Part shown: positions 32,225-43,975 of the stretch, in pieces | Layout: every line of letters begins with the position of its first letter | Numbering within the stretch: position 1 is the stretch's first letter | DNA from: Hybos culiciformis | Taxonomy: Eukaryota > Arthropoda > Insecta > Diptera > Hybotidae | Direction of reading: 5' to 3' | Assembly: GCA_964007475.1 (NCBI GenBank) | Contig: OZ023273.1 | Coordinates: 80,392,598-80,456,597 of the forward strand | DNA length: 64,000 nucleotides | Notes under the pieces: generated by a model | Seen by the model: the letters and a program-made list of their open reading frames with translations, nothing else | Database searches by the model: none | Told to the model about the DNA's origin: nothing | Program-made: the position numbers and the translations under genes

Positions 32225-35200
32225 TCAAATAAATCATGATTCTATGCAATTAACACTCAACAATAATTCTTATTCTTTTTCAATTCCAATTTTAGAAAAC
32301 CCTAGTGAAAATTCAATTGTTTTACCTTCTAGATGTGAAGTCATTCGTACTTTTATTCTTCCAAATGATTCTCCTTGTGTAGTGCTTGATCAAGAAATCG
32401 CACCTGATATTTTCATTCCACGTACGATAGTTTCTTCAAAAACTCCTTTAATTAAAGTTTTAAATTTATCAGATAAAAATCGAATAATTCCTAAAAACAC
32501 TTCACTTAAATCAGAACCTCTTTCAAATTTTAACATCCCAAGAATTGACACAAATAAAAATCAAAATAGAACAAAAGAATTGCTTCAAATAATATCTAAA
32601 AATACCAAACCGCAATACCAAGAAATATTATTATGTGAACAATATACTAACATTTTCCATATGAAAGATGATAAAATGACAACAAACAATTTCTATACAC
32701 AAAATTTATGAATAGATAACAATACTCCGGTATATGTGAAGAATTATAGACTTCCATATTCCCAAAAACAGGAAATCGACGATCAAGTTAATAAATTGTT
32801 AAAAAATGATCTTATTGAACCAAGCCAATCTAATTTTAACAGACCTATCATTTTAGTGCCTAAGAAAGGTTCAGATAAAAAATGGAGATTATGCATAGAT
32901 TACCGTCTAGTAAATAAAAAACTAATTGCAGATAAATATCCACTGCCAAGAATAGAAGACATATTAGACAATTTAGGCAGATCAAAATTTTTTACGGTAC
33001 TCGACCTTTACTCGGGATTTAATCAAGTTCCACTTTAAGAAAACTCGCGAGATATAACATCTTTTAGCACAGACAAAGGTTCTTTTAGATGGAAAGTTCT
33101 TCCATTCGGTTTAAATGTATCACCTAACTCATTTTCAAGAATGATGGCGTTAGCGTTCTCCGGTCTTACACCGTTACAATGTTTTCTATACATCGACGAT
33201 ATCATATGTATTGGCTGTTCAGTCGAACATCACCTTAAAAATCTTAAATCTATTTTCGAAGTTTGTAAAAAATTTAACCTTAAACTAAATCCTGAAAAAT
33301 GTGTATTTTTTAAAAATGAAGTCACATACCTAGGACATAAATGTACCGATCAAGGTATATACCCAGATAGTAGCAAAATAGATACAGTTAGAAATTATCC
33401 TGTACCAAAAGATAAAGACGCTACCAAACGATTTGTTGCATTTATGAACTATTATCGTAAATTCATACCAAATTTCGCATCCATAGCAAAACCATTAAAT
33501 AATATGACTAGACTAAAAGTAAATTTTTCTTGGACACAAGAGTGTCAAAAATCTTTTGAAATTTTAAAAAATTGTTTAATTAATCCACCAATCTTAAATT
33601 ATCCAAATTTCTCAAAACCTTTTATCATTACTGTTGACGCTTCTAACTTAGGAATAGGATCCACCCTAAGTCAGGAGATCAATGGCAACGATTTACCAAT
33701 TTCATATTCTTCACGTAGTTTTACAAAAGGTGAAATGAATAAATCAACAACAGAAAAAGAATTAGCTGCAATACACTTCGCAATTTTACACTATAGACCT
33801 TACATTTACGGAACAAAATTTACAATTAGATCTGATCATAAACCCTTAATTTATTTATTTTCTTTAAAAAACCCATCTTCAAAATTAACTGGAATGCGCT
33901 TAGATATAGAAGAATATAATTTTACAGTAGAATATATTAAAGGAAAATGTAATGTAGTGGCAGATGCCCTATCTTGTATTTCAATAGACGAACTTAAAGA
34001 TTTACAAAATAACGAAAATAAAGTATATGTTACGACAAGATCAATGTCAAATAAAAAATCAACAAATAATAATTTCAACGAAAGTAGCAACAGTCCAAAT
34101 AGAGAAAAAATTTTAAATAAAAATGAGAAAATTGTTATTTATGAAGATAAATTTAACTATAAAATACCTCAGTTAATCTTCAACTCAGTAGATAGTTGTA
34201 AAGTATATAAAAAACGTAAATTAGTATATAAAAATGACATTTCAAATATTTACCAGACATTAGAGCCTGGATGCAATAAAATTTTGAAAAAGGAAACAAT
34301 TCTAGCATTGTTTCTTGCCCAGTTAGATAAAAATTTAATTAAAAGCAATATAAACAAAATTTAAATAAATAAAGAGGATAGCATTTTTAAATTAATCACA
34401 ATAGTTGCAAATAAAAAGATAAAAGAATTAGAAATCGCGATAGTTTCACGTCCATTACCCATTATTAGTACTGGGGAAAAACAAAAACTTTTAGATCGTT
34501 ATCATAAAAACCCTATATTTGGCGGACACGCAGGTCAAAAAAGGTTATATGCAAAATTGAGGTCATGTTTTTATTGGAAAGGCATGAAAAAAGACGTGGC
34601 AACATATGTAAGAGGTTGCAAAGATTGTCAAAGAAATAAAGCAAAAATTAGAAACATCGAACCGCTTCAAATTACAAAAACACATAATAAAGCGTTCGAT
34701 ACCTTAATTATTGATACGATAGGCCCGTAACAAAAAACCATTAATGAAAACCAATATGCAGTCACTTTAATGTGTGACTTAAGTAAATATTTAATTACGA
34801 TACCAGTAGCTAATAAGGAAGCTACCACTATTGCGCAAGCTATTTTCGAACATTTTGTTCTATTATACGGCCCAATGAGGAAAATCATTACTGATTGCGG
34901 TACAGAGTATGCCAATAGTGTAATAGCTGAATTATTTAAATTATTAAATATTATAACATAGTTTTTCGACACCTTACCATCACGAAACAGTTGGAACTGT
35001 AGAAAGGAACCATCTTGTTCTTAATGAATACCTTAGATCGTATATTAATGAACATCATGATAATTGGGATGAATATTTGAAATACTTCACGTATAATTAT
35101 AATATTACCCCTAATTCAAATTTTAACTTCACATATTCTCCATATGAGCTAATATTTGGTAAACAACCAAATTCGCATAATTTCTTATTAGATAACCAAG

Positions 35201-35520
35201 TAGATCCTGTTTATAACTTTGATAGTTACGCTAAACACGTAAAATTTAAATTACAAAATTCAAACAAAATCATTAAAAAACTATTAGAAAATGAAAAATT
35301 AAGTAATAAGTCGACATATGATAAGAAATCGACAGATAATCAGTTCAAAGTGAATGATAAAATTCTTCTAAGAGAAGAAAATAGAAAAAAATTAGATAAA
35401 CTATAATCTGGCCCCTACACAATTATAAAAATAGATGGTTTAAATATAACTTTTATTAATAATAAAAATAAACCTATTAGGGTGCACAAAAACAGAATAA
35501 TTAAATATAAGGATTAAGGA
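32225..35520 (+). pseudogene. Gypsy-1 pol: RT, RNase H, integrase
   Basis: RT: WRLCIDYRLVNKKL, FFTVLDLYSGFNQV, LPFGLNVSPNSFSRM and FLYIDDIICIG. RNase H: FIITVDASNLGIGSTLSQ, EKELAAIHFAI, IRSDHKPL. Integrase: H..H..C..C zinc motif ending GCKDCQRNK, core LIIDTIGP and ITDCGTEYA, then an ERNH glutamate. In-frame stops lie at about 32709, 33036, 34362 and 34727, with a stop and frameshift near 34960 and a stop at about 35404. The order RNase H then integrase is Ty3/gypsy-specific. The C-terminus runs to the purine tract. Confidence 0.88.
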
Positions 35521-35525
35521 GGGAG
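35516..35525 (+). promoter_or_regulatory. Gypsy-1 polypurine tract
   Basis: AAGGAGGGAG immediately precedes the 3' LTR, the expected site of plus-strand priming. Confidence 0.8.
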
Positions 35526-35526
35526 T

Positions 35527-35720
35527 TGTAGTGCGCTCTTTGAGTGGGTCACTCACTCTCTCTCTCTCATTCATTATATATAAACCTAGTATTAAGTTTA
35601 AGTAAGTAGAGTTCGATATGATCAGTCAACTGTTAAACAACACAATATTAAATAAGAACAAATAAATAGAATAAAAGTGTATGTGTGTTTTTTCTTTTAC
35701 ATGCCTGACTTGGCATGACA
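35527..35720 (+). repeat. Gypsy-1 3' LTR
   Basis: 194 bp, same ends as the 5' LTR. Differences: one extra CT repeat, GTTAAGC to GTTAAAC, TATTTGTG to TATGTGTG, ATGTCTG to ATGCCTG. The target duplication CCAT follows. Confidence 0.92.
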
Positions 35721-36159
35721 CCATGAATAGCATCTTCGACTATCCTCGACCCAGCCTAACATTCCAAAAGGTGGTGGTGTGCTTATAGCTGTAAAATCTT
35801 CTTTTCATTCTTGTCAAATACCCATTTCTGACCCAGAACTAGAACTTATTTTCGTCAAAGTTGAATTTAATGCTAAATCTGTTGTTACATTCCTCCAAAT
35901 TCCAACACTGACATTTATTCAAGTGTTTTGAATTCAGTCGAAGATATAATTCCTCTTCTGGATTCTTCAGACGAAATTATTCTTTGTGGGGACTTCAACT
36001 TACCTAACTTAAAATGGTCCCCCCATGACGAAGAACCGTATCAGGTTCCGGATAATATCACCCATGATACTGATTCCCTGTTTATCGACACTCTGAGCAG
36101 TCACTCCCTGCAACAAGTATCAAAGACAAAAAACCGTATTTCTAGACAGCTTGATCTTA
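35721..36159 (+). pseudogene. LINE-B ORF2, endonuclease C-terminal part
   Basis: It continues the endonuclease with KGGGVLIAVKSSFHS, ILCGDFNLPNLKWS (APE motif) and RISRQLDL, where the Tc1 element is inserted at TA (36158-36159). A frameshift lies near 35890. Across the Tc1 element the protein resumes as ..IFVSDWNNIIF at 37807, so removing Tc1 and one TA restores the frame. Confidence 0.8.
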
Positions 36160-37804
36160 CGAGCCCTAACAAGTATGTATTCGGACACTAGATATTTTAT
36201 AAATTTATTTATTTCAAAACTGTATATCTTTGGTTCCTTGGAGGCTAGCATCTTTTATAACCATTCATTTTAAAGGTAAGTCTGTCTACTATAATAGTAT
36301 AAATAAGAAGCAAAATTATTTTAAAATATTTTTATTTAATAAAATAAAAAAATAAAAAAAATCGATTTTTGAACAAAAAAAAAATTGACAATTATGAATT
36401 CGGACACCTTATTTTTTTCGTAATTAGTATTGAGTAACATCTCCTTTTGCCCTAATTACTGCTTGCACTCTCTTTGGCATAGAGTTGCAACAGTTCTTTG
36501 TGGATTATTTCGCAATTTTCCTTTCATTATCCGCCACAAAGATTCGATCGGATTTAGATCGGGGCTTGATGAAGGCCAGTCTAGAACATTTATATCTTGA
36601 TATTGCAACCAATTTTTAGTAGCTTTCGCCGTGTGAGAAGATGCTCCATCCTGTTGATAAGTAAATTCACCCATAGAAGTAATTTTATTTAGTGATGGCA
36701 AAAGATTTTCCTCCAAAACATTAATATATTTTTGGGCGTTTACTGTGCCATTGATGAAGTGCAAATTTCCTACACCTTTAGCAGACATACACCCCCATAT
36801 CATGATACTCGCAGGAAATTTTACTGTTCGTTTTAAGCAGTCTTTATGGTAAGTCTCAGATTTGGTTCGAATGACCCTTTTTCTAGAGTCGCCAACACAC
36901 ACGTCAAATTTTGACTCGTCGCTAAATATGATGGCGTTCCATTGCCTCTGAACCCAAAATTGTCGTTCCTTTGCCCATAATAACCGCTTCTTTTTTGCTT
37001 GATGGTTAGTAGTGGTTTTCTTTTGCCTATTTCCAGTATTTTAAATTTATTAATTAAAAAAAAATTTAATTCATTTAAAAAGTACCTTATAAAATCCATA
37101 ATTCAATTTGTGAATCCATGTTCGTGTCGTTTCTCGGGAGACAGGTTTGAGTATTCTGCTACACCATTTTTCATTTATGTCTCGGACGGTACTTCTTCGA
37201 TTTTTTTTTAAAATCACAGACAACGCTTTTTTATCTCTTGGTGTTAATATAGATTTTCTTCCACATTTTTCATTAGGCTCAATTGATTTTGTTAACTTGA
37301 ACTGGTTTATAATGTCATCGACCGTAGATTTCGGAAAATTAACATCTTTCGAAATTTCCCCCACACTTTTACCTTCGTTTCTTTTTTCAGTAATTAATTT
37401 TCTAACTTCGTTACAAACTGCCTTTCCTCGCGTCATTTTTAAAACAAATGATGAAAAAAACTATAAGCACAATACAGGGAAAACAAATTTCAAAGAAAAC
37501 AAAGAAATGCCTAACTCTCGGCCTGCTAGAAACAGTACAGTTACAAAATTAATAAGGTGTCCGAATTCATAATTGTCAATTTTTTTTTTTGTTCAAAAAT
37601 CGATTTTTTTTATTTTTTTATTTTATTAAATAAAAATATTTTAAAATAATTTTGCTTCTTATTTACCATTATAGTAGACAGACTTACCTTTAAAATGAAT
37701 GGCTATAAAAGATGCTAGCCTCCAAGGAACCAAAGATATACAGTTTTGAAATAAATAAATTTATAAAATATCAAGTGTCCGAATACATACTTGTTAGGGG
37801 CTCG
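36160..37804 (-). mobile_element. Tc1-family DNA transposon with long IR/DR termini
   Basis: 1645 bp flanked by TA (36158-36159, 37805-37806). The terminal inverted repeats are about 250 bp. Each repeats ATTCGGACAC near its outer (36179) and inner (36399) end, the IR/DR arrangement of Tc1 elements such as Minos or Sleeping Beauty. One defective DD34E transposase gene lies inside on the minus strand. It is inserted in LINE-B. Confidence 0.92.
36424..37436 (-). pseudogene. Tc1-type transposase with a probable 66-nt intron
   Basis: Exon 1 (37436-37086) encodes an N-terminal helix-turn-helix region (MTRGKAVCNEVRKLITEK, VGEISKDVNFPKSTVDDII) and a GRKSILTPRDKK segment. A GT-AG gap at 37085-37020 keeps the frame into exon 2. 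The DDE residues are in IIFSDESKFD, YQQDGASSHTA and SPDLNPIESLW, spaced as DD34E. Near 36480 sequence is missing and the frame shifts; the usual C-terminal motif (SMPKRVQAVIRAKGDVTQY) follows in another frame to a stop at 36424. Catalytic residues are present but the protein is broken. Confidence 0.85.
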
Positions 37805-39870
37805 TATCTTTGTTTCTGATTGGAACAATATTATTTTCAATGATAATGTTATACCCCTAACTAATATTCACACTTTTCATCCACCATGGTCCCATGGTGA
37901 TTGACAAGAGTTCGAATTCAAGTCCTATATGGCTTAATTCTAACTTGAAAAAACTTAGAAAAAATAAAGCTTGGCGGTCATATCTTAAATCTAAAAGTAA
38001 TGATGATTATTTGGTTTTCGTGAGTCTGTTCAACGAATTTAAAGATTCCACAGAGCTGAGCTACCGAAACTACATAATCGAAATGTCAAGTAAAATAAAA
38101 AATGACCCAAAATTGTTTTGGAAATTTGAAAATTCTAAAAGAAAATCCGACCAATTTCCTACGTTTCTAGAGTTTAATAGACGAAAAAGTAATGACCCTA
38201 AAATTATTTCTGAATTCTTCAAGACTCTTTTCTCCAACTCCTTTAATGACTCTCCCTTTACTATAAACAGAAACGACTTCGCTCATATGAACGATTCTAA
38301 TCAAATTCCTAACCTTAACCTTCTTTGACACCTCCGAAGTAGAGAAATATTTGGAAAATCTTAGCAATAATACTTGCCCTAGTCCTGACGCTGTCCCGGA
38401 AATTGTACTCAAACAGTGTTCCCAATCATTAGCTGCCCCACTCTCATCTATTTTTAACTTTTCCTTATCTCATAGTAAATTCCCAAATATTTGGAAAAAA
38501 TCTTCATTAAACCTACCCATAAAAAAGGACCAAAGTAACATGTTACGAACTATCGACCTATTGCTAGTTTGTCACCCATCCCTAAACTTCTTGAACTCCT
38601 TATTTATGATTTAATCTACCCTCATTGTACTAACTTTTTAATTCCTATTCAGCATGGTTTCATGAAAGGTAGATCGACAGTGACCAATCTTATTGAAACA
38701 ACTTCTTCCCTGATAGAGACAATGGAAGTTGGTTCTCAAACTGACGTGATATATGTAGATCTCAGTAAAGCCTTGTGCCCTTTGACGTGATTTTGTTTAA
38801 GTTGAAAAAACTTAATTTCTGTTATTACTTCATAGAATGGGTCAGTTCTTACTTAAAAGATCGTACTTATACCGTCATGTTCAGATCTGCAGAATCATCT
38901 GAGTATGAGGCTCTCTCAGGTGTCCCACAAGGAAGTCATCTAGGTCCTCTTTTGTTCATAATCTCCATTAACGACGTTAGTTCAATATTAACTAATAGTA
39001 AACTCCAAATCTACGCGGACGACAAGACGCTCTTTGTCTTCAGGAGGACTTGAATCGATTTTTCATCTGGTGTCGCTCAAATAATCTTTCACTTAATATT
39101 CCAAAATGCGCGTATATCACTTATTCTCGTCGTGAAAATCCTATTCTTTATAATTATTCTATTAATAATGTACAGTTAAATAAAGTAACCACCTTCACGG
39201 ACTTGGGCGTAATTTTTGACGAAAAGTTAACCTTTAAATTTCACTTCGAAAATATTATAAATAAGTCCAACTCCATCCTTGGATTTGTAAAAAGATGGTC
39301 CCTGAATTCAATAATCCTTATATCTTAAAACAACTCTACACAACGATTGTTCGCCCTAATTTAGAATACGCTACCCAATTATGGTCACCCTATTATCAAA
39401 CTCACATAGAACGGATAGAGTCCATTCAGAGAAGTTTTCTAAGATTTGCTCCTACCTTGGACTGATTCGTTAGTACTGCCCCCCTATGAAGATAGATTAA
39501 AATTGATAAATATGGTATCATTAAAGAAAAGACGTGAAGTAGCTGATATCATTTGAACAAGAAAATTAACTCTTCATTCATCTCCCAACAGATCAATTTC
39601 CGATCCATCCCCAGACTTCGTAACACGAATCCCCAGACTTCGTAACACGAAAACTAAAAACCACAGAACAAATTACGGACAACACGAACCTATTAACAGA
39701 ATGCTTACGATATGTAATAGGTACAAACACATTATAGATTTTTCCTTGACAAAGGATAGTTTAAAAATAAAACTTTTGTACACTTAAGATAAAATTAAAT
39801 TTAAACACAATTAATAATTTAAGAATTAAGAATTTTTTTGTAATAGTTTGAATTAAACGAAAATAAATAA
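37805..39870 (+). pseudogene. LINE-B ORF2, RT and 3' end
   Basis: Endonuclease end (IFVSDWNNIIF, HPPWSHGD), linker (KKLRKNKAWRSYLKSKS), then RT: CPSPDAVPEIVLKQC, HGFMKGRSTVTNLIE, DVIYVDLSKA, SGVPQGSHLGPLLF and the catalytic IYADDKTLF, followed by thumb sequence (VTTFTDLGVIFDEKLTF) and LEYATQLWSPYY. At least five frame changes or stops. The 3' UTR ends in an AAATAAATAAATA tail near 39870. RT motifs resemble the CR1/Jockey group. Confidence 0.82.
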
Positions 39871-40771
39871 ATACCCGTATAACAGGCAGAAAATTGCCAG
39901 AAAATTGTCAAACATTATTTTAATAAAAGTGCAATAATCACAATTCAAGAAGATAAATTTTTTTTACTCAAACAGCGTGAAAAGTGTATAACAGAAAACT
40001 TTCTTGTATGAAAAAAGAAAAAATATCTCAGTCAACCAGAGAAGTCTTGGAGCAACGTTTGAGCCCGGAAATTTAAGCTTTAAAAAATAATTAGTTTTAG
40101 GACTTTGTATTTACAAATATGTTTTGTAATAATTCTGAGGCCACAATTATTATTAACTCGTACACCAATTTGTCTGTTTATATATTTCTTTACTATTTTC
40201 GACACTCTCGTAGACCGACTTTTCGTCATCACAGCGAGCTGAAATTTGACACACAGGTTCATCGCGTGACAATTGAATCAATCAAAACAATTAAATCAAT
40301 CAGAACCGTAAATTTCCATGGAAAACCCGGAAAATCGGGAAAAATCAATTGATAATTTGGTACAATTTGATTAGTGATAAATCCGATTCAGGAAAAATAC
40401 AAAGTTTTCTGATTTTTCCGAAAAAATATTCCGAAATTTTCCGACTTTTCCGAAAAATTTTCCAGTAAAAAAGTTTTCTATGAACTGGCATCATTACTTT
40501 CTCTCCGACAATGGTGAAAACTTGCAGAAAAATTCGATGACAATTCTGTAAAATGCTTTTCCGAAGTTTTTCCGACGTTTGAACGTTTTGCAACCTGAGA
40601 CAAAGTTGTAGAGCGAAATGAGTTGCATAAAGTTGCTTTTGTTGAAAACTCGATGGAAAACCCGGAAAAGCGGTAAAATCATCGGAAACATTTTTATCGA
40701 TATGATTAGTCATACATACAGTTTTAAAACATGAAGCACATAATAACATTTTAGTTAACGTGAAAAAGGCA
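39871..40771. other. Intergenic with degenerate TTTTCCGA motifs
   Basis: No gene. From about 40310 to 40690 short motifs (TTTTCCGA, GGAAAACCCGGAAAA) recur irregularly in both orientations, suggesting a decayed repeat. A GAAAACCCGGAAAA motif occurs at both ends of this stretch. Confidence 0.45.
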
Positions 40772-41052
40772 GAAAATAAAAATAAGTAAAAAACGATTTT
40801 TCAAAAAACTGAGGCCAGGCCGCATGAAAAAGTAGAAAATAAATTATTCTTCACACACAGAGGTGGACTTAGATTTTTTGATTGGGACATTTCTCTTGAA
40901 TATTCTTTCGCTTAATGAATCAAATCACTTACGTGCCAATCAAAAAGTCTGAGTCCACTTCTGTGTGTGAAAAAAAATTTATTTTCTACTTTTTTATGCG
41001 GCCTGGCCTCAGTTTTTATTAAAAATCGTTTTTAACTTATTTTTATTTTAAA
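40772..41052. repeat. MITE with about 110-bp inverted repeats
   Basis: The left arm (AAAATAAAAATAAGT..ACTGAGGCCAGGCCGCAT..CACACACAGAGGTGGACT) is mirrored on the right with few mismatches around a short centre near 40912. The size and long inverted arms fit a non-autonomous DNA element. Flanking duplication not resolved. Confidence 0.8.
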
Positions 41053-41091
41053 ATCTTATTTGATATTATATTCAACAACTTAAAGTAAGTA

Positions 41092-41196
41092 AAGAGTAAT
41101 TTTATGACATTGTGTAACACCCAAATGAATGAAAAAACCATGTAGAATCCTAGTAAAATATATGAAAACTTAACCGCCAAGCCGGTCGTTTTAATG
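41092..41196. repeat. Dispersed repeat, copy 1
   Basis: TAATTTTATGACATTGTGTAA ... CGTTTTAATGGTAT shares about 85 bp of similarity with 46344-46432 in the same orientation. Family unknown. Confidence 0.6.
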
Positions 41197-41589
41197 GTAT
41201 GTTCACCTCAAGTATTTTCATCTGAAATTGGACTGGATATCGAATTTTTGGTATATTTGACCTTTTTATATATAATTTAATCAAATAATTTTTTAACTTA
41301 TAAATTAGTAAATATAAATGCAACAAATTTAATTTAATAAATAACAAAAAAAATTAAAATTAAGAACATTAATAAATTTAACAAATTTTATTTAATAAAT
41401 AATACAAAAAAAGCTTTTGATCTTAAATAATTAACAAAAAACAGTATATTTTCCGACGTTATAATATTCTGTAATAAAATTATTGTTTTTGTTTTATCAA
41501 ATTTTTTTTTGTTAATCTAAAATTTTTTTTTTCTTTTGATATATGAAAAATAACCAAAAAGATTAAAGTCTGTTGCTTACTTCAAGAAG
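41197..41589. other. AT-rich interval
   Basis: No gene recognised; mostly A/T runs with weakly repeated TAAATTTAATTTAATAAATAA motifs. Confidence 0.4.
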
Positions 41590-42425
41590 ATTTTTTTTGT
41601 GTCAGAGCTAAATAAAATTTGTGTTAATCCGAAATACGAAAATATTCTTCCTAAAGACGTTGATGAAGCAACACGTCTTTGCAGATGTAAGGCAAATTCT
41701 CAAAATTGTATATCTATAGTATTAGTTTTTATAGGAGCCTCCCACCATTCTATGGAACTTAGTTGTGTTCTTAAAAAAAACTTTTTAGAAATGGATGTTT
41801 GAGGCGAAATTTTATAAGAAAACTGCTGAAACTTCTTCGGAAAGCCAAGTTAGTCCTTCTTCAAGTTGAGAATTCAATTCTAAATCCAAATTTGTTGGAT
41901 TTAATAAATACCCAATGATATGCGGTGAGTTCATGCAATCGTTAAATCTTTTCTTAACTAAATCATAAACGTTAGTTGCAGATAATTGTTTTAACTTTAG
42001 AAATTCAGTGAGATTATCTGAAAGAGTGGCATTTTATGACAGCGGGTTTCTCCTGGTAACTGTGGAATTCGAGAATTTTGAAATTCGTCTAAGAAACCTT
42101 TAGCTTCGTGGTGATTTCTGAAATATTTGCGTAATTCTTTAATTTGGTTAATAATGGTATCGACATTAGGACGTTTTTAAATATCGCCGCATAACAAATT
42201 TAAATAATGTGCCGAACATGTGTTAATAATAAAACAAAAAATTGCGGTTCAATGTGCATATTTTTTATTTTAACTTCATTATAAACAAAACTTTCTACAA
42301 CAAATCCAAACCAATTTCCAGCTTCCATAATGTATTTGACAGCTAAATCGAAACAATATTTGCTCGTTTTTTGGTTAGAACCACGTTCATATGATGACAA
42401 AAAGAGCATTTTTTCTCCAACAGAC
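41590..42425 (-). pseudogene. hAT transposase, C-terminal half
   Basis: Minus-strand reading gives FLSSYERGSNQKTSKYCFD, KELRKYFRNHHEAKGFLDE and IPQLPGET. The C-terminal dimerisation region (41800-41600) follows with IEWWEAP, FALHLQRRVASSTSLGRIFS and YFGLTQ. These are typical of hAT transposases (RNase H-like core and hATC). Several stops and frame changes. The N-terminal half lies at 44147-44680; the two were separated by foldback locus C. Confidence 0.72.
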
Positions 42426-42955
42426 TTGAACCGGAACTGAACCGAAAACCAAAAACTAAAAAAACTGAAATTTTATGACGAACTGTAACCGTAACCGAAC
42501 CCAAATTTAGTAATACCTTGTTCGCATTCAAAATTAAATTCCACTTATATTCCGGAAAACAAATAACCGTTCGCATTACAAAATTTGATGAGAACTGGAA
42601 TTTGATGATGTATAAAAAACATCGAGAAAGAGAAAAAGTTTCTGTTGTTGAAAATATTGACTTTCTATCTCACTTTTTATCAATTTTATTTTGTTGTGCT
42701 TGCATTTAGACATTTTTTTACATCCAAAAAAAATGTTAAACGTACTTTTGTAATATTTTACAATCCGAAAAGCGAAATTACGAAATGTTCATATATGTGT
42801 ATAGTGTTGTAGTGTTGAGCTTAACTAAATTTAGATTAATTTAGATTTAGAAAATTTGTTGTGCGCTTGGATTTTGTTTTTCTTTGGGGTTTTCATGAGT
42901 AAGTGTAAGGTATACAAAATGGGTTGTTCCTAAAATTAGTAAATTTTGCATGGAA

Positions 42956-43204
42956 AATTTTGAAGATACAAATTACTATTTCAAATTCCCCTTTTACATA
43001 TTTGTAAACATTAAAAAATTATGTAATGTATGTATTTTGTATACTATCATACAAAAACGCCAAAGAATCAGTCCACGAAAATTTTGAAGATACAAATTAC
43101 TATTTCAAATTCCCCTTCTACATATTTGTACACATTAAAAAATTATGTAATGTATGTATTTTGTATACTATCATACGAAAACGCCAAAGAATCAGTCCAC
43201 GAAA
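42956..43204. repeat. 124-bp tandem duplication in locus C
   Basis: Two adjacent units (GAAAATTTTGAAGATACAAA ... AATCAGTCCACG) with only a few differences. Period 124 bp, shown by repeated ATGTATTTTGTATACTATC at 43028 and 43152. No coding support. Confidence 0.9.
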
Positions 43205-43213
43205 ATAGTATTG

Positions 43214-43356
43214 AACACAATTCACCGAAAACACAATTCACCGAATACACAATTCACCGAAAACACAATTCACCGAAAACACAATTCACCGAAAACACAA
43301 TTCACCGAAAACACAATTCACCGAAAAAACAATTCACCGAAAACACAATTCACCAA
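43214..43356. repeat. 16-bp tandem array, left arm of locus C
   Basis: Nine copies of AATTCACCGAAAACAC with minor changes. There are no spacers of variable sequence, so it is not a CRISPR-type array. The inverse complement forms the array at 43771-43975. Confidence 0.92.
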
Positions 43357-43365
43357 AAAACAAGA

Positions 43366-43448
43366 GGGGGTGGGTGCGGCGGGCCGGCGGACTGTTGATT
43401 GGTCACTGACCAACCACCAGTCCGCCCGCCCGCCGCCCCCCACCCCCT
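43366..43448. repeat. GC-rich palindrome, copy C
   Basis: Arms of about 41 bp (GGGGGTGGG..CGGACTG..GGTCA / TGACCAACCACCAGTCCG..CCCACCCCC) with a single C between and a few mismatches. It is homologous to the outer stem of the 29560-29647 palindrome but lacks the inner GTGGGATTTGCGGC part. Homology continues outside on the right (TATCGTTCTGAGACACC, inverse of GGTGACGCAGAAC.. in locus B). Confidence 0.9.
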
Positions 43449-43487
43449 ATCGTTCTGAGACACCTTCTCTACTCACTGCAGCCATAT

Positions 43488-43519
<32 letters not shown>

Positions 43520-43770
43520 AAAAAAAAAAAATAAAAAATAATAAAAAATAAAAAAAAAAATAAAAAAAAATTAAAAATAAAAACAAAATAAAAAAAAAAA
43601 TACAAATAAAAAAAAAATAAAAAAAAAAATATAAAAAAAAATAAAAAACAAAATAAAACAAAATAAAAAAAAATAAAAATAAATTAAAAAAGCCATATCT
43701 CCGAAACGGGGCCTTTACCCCAAAAACAGCTTTCGATTTTGGTGGTTTGGGCACCGCTTCTACTACTATA

Positions 43771-43975
43771 CTATTTTCGGTGAATTTTGTTTTCGGTGAA
43801 TTGTGATTTCAGTGAATTGTGTTTTCGGTGAATTGTGTTTTCAGTGAATTGTGTTTTCGGTGAATTGTGTTTTCGGTGAATTGTGTTCAATACTATTTTC
43901 GGTGAATTGTGTTTTCGGTGAATTGTGTTTTCGGTGAATTGTGATTTCGGTGAATTGTGTTTTCGGTGAATTGAC
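43771..43975. repeat. Inverted 16-bp array, right arm of locus C
   Basis: Copies of TTTTCGGTGAATTGTG in two clusters separated by TTCAATACTA (43887-43896). It is the reverse complement of the left array. Confidence 0.92.

Larger units (their letters stand above)
24512..35720 (+). mobile_element. Gypsy-1: complete Ty3/gypsy LTR element with nested insertions
   Basis: The 5' LTR 24512-24703 and 3' LTR 35527-35720 differ by about three substitutions and one CT-repeat indel. They begin TG and end CA and are flanked by the duplication CCAT. The element has a primer-binding-site-like TGGCGACCGTGAC after the 5' LTR, a purine tract before the 3' LTR, and gag, pro, RT, RNase H and integrase in Ty3/gypsy order. 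The length of 11.2 kb is inflated by a Penelope-like element (24933-27166) and foldback locus B (29124-30143). All ORFs carry stops or frameshifts. Confidence 0.92.

Noticed and set aside
40345..40749. Minus-strand frames of 65-134 codons
   Set aside because: No domain, composition set by the TTTTCCGA repeats, and no splice or start context.
43214..43356. Regular short repeats that could be mistaken for a CRISPR array
   Set aside because: Units are contiguous 16-bp repeats with no variable spacers, mirrored elsewhere in a foldback, and the DNA is eukaryotic.
43473..43754. Phe-rich minus-strand frame beside foldback core C
   Set aside because: Translation of an A-rich low-complexity tract.
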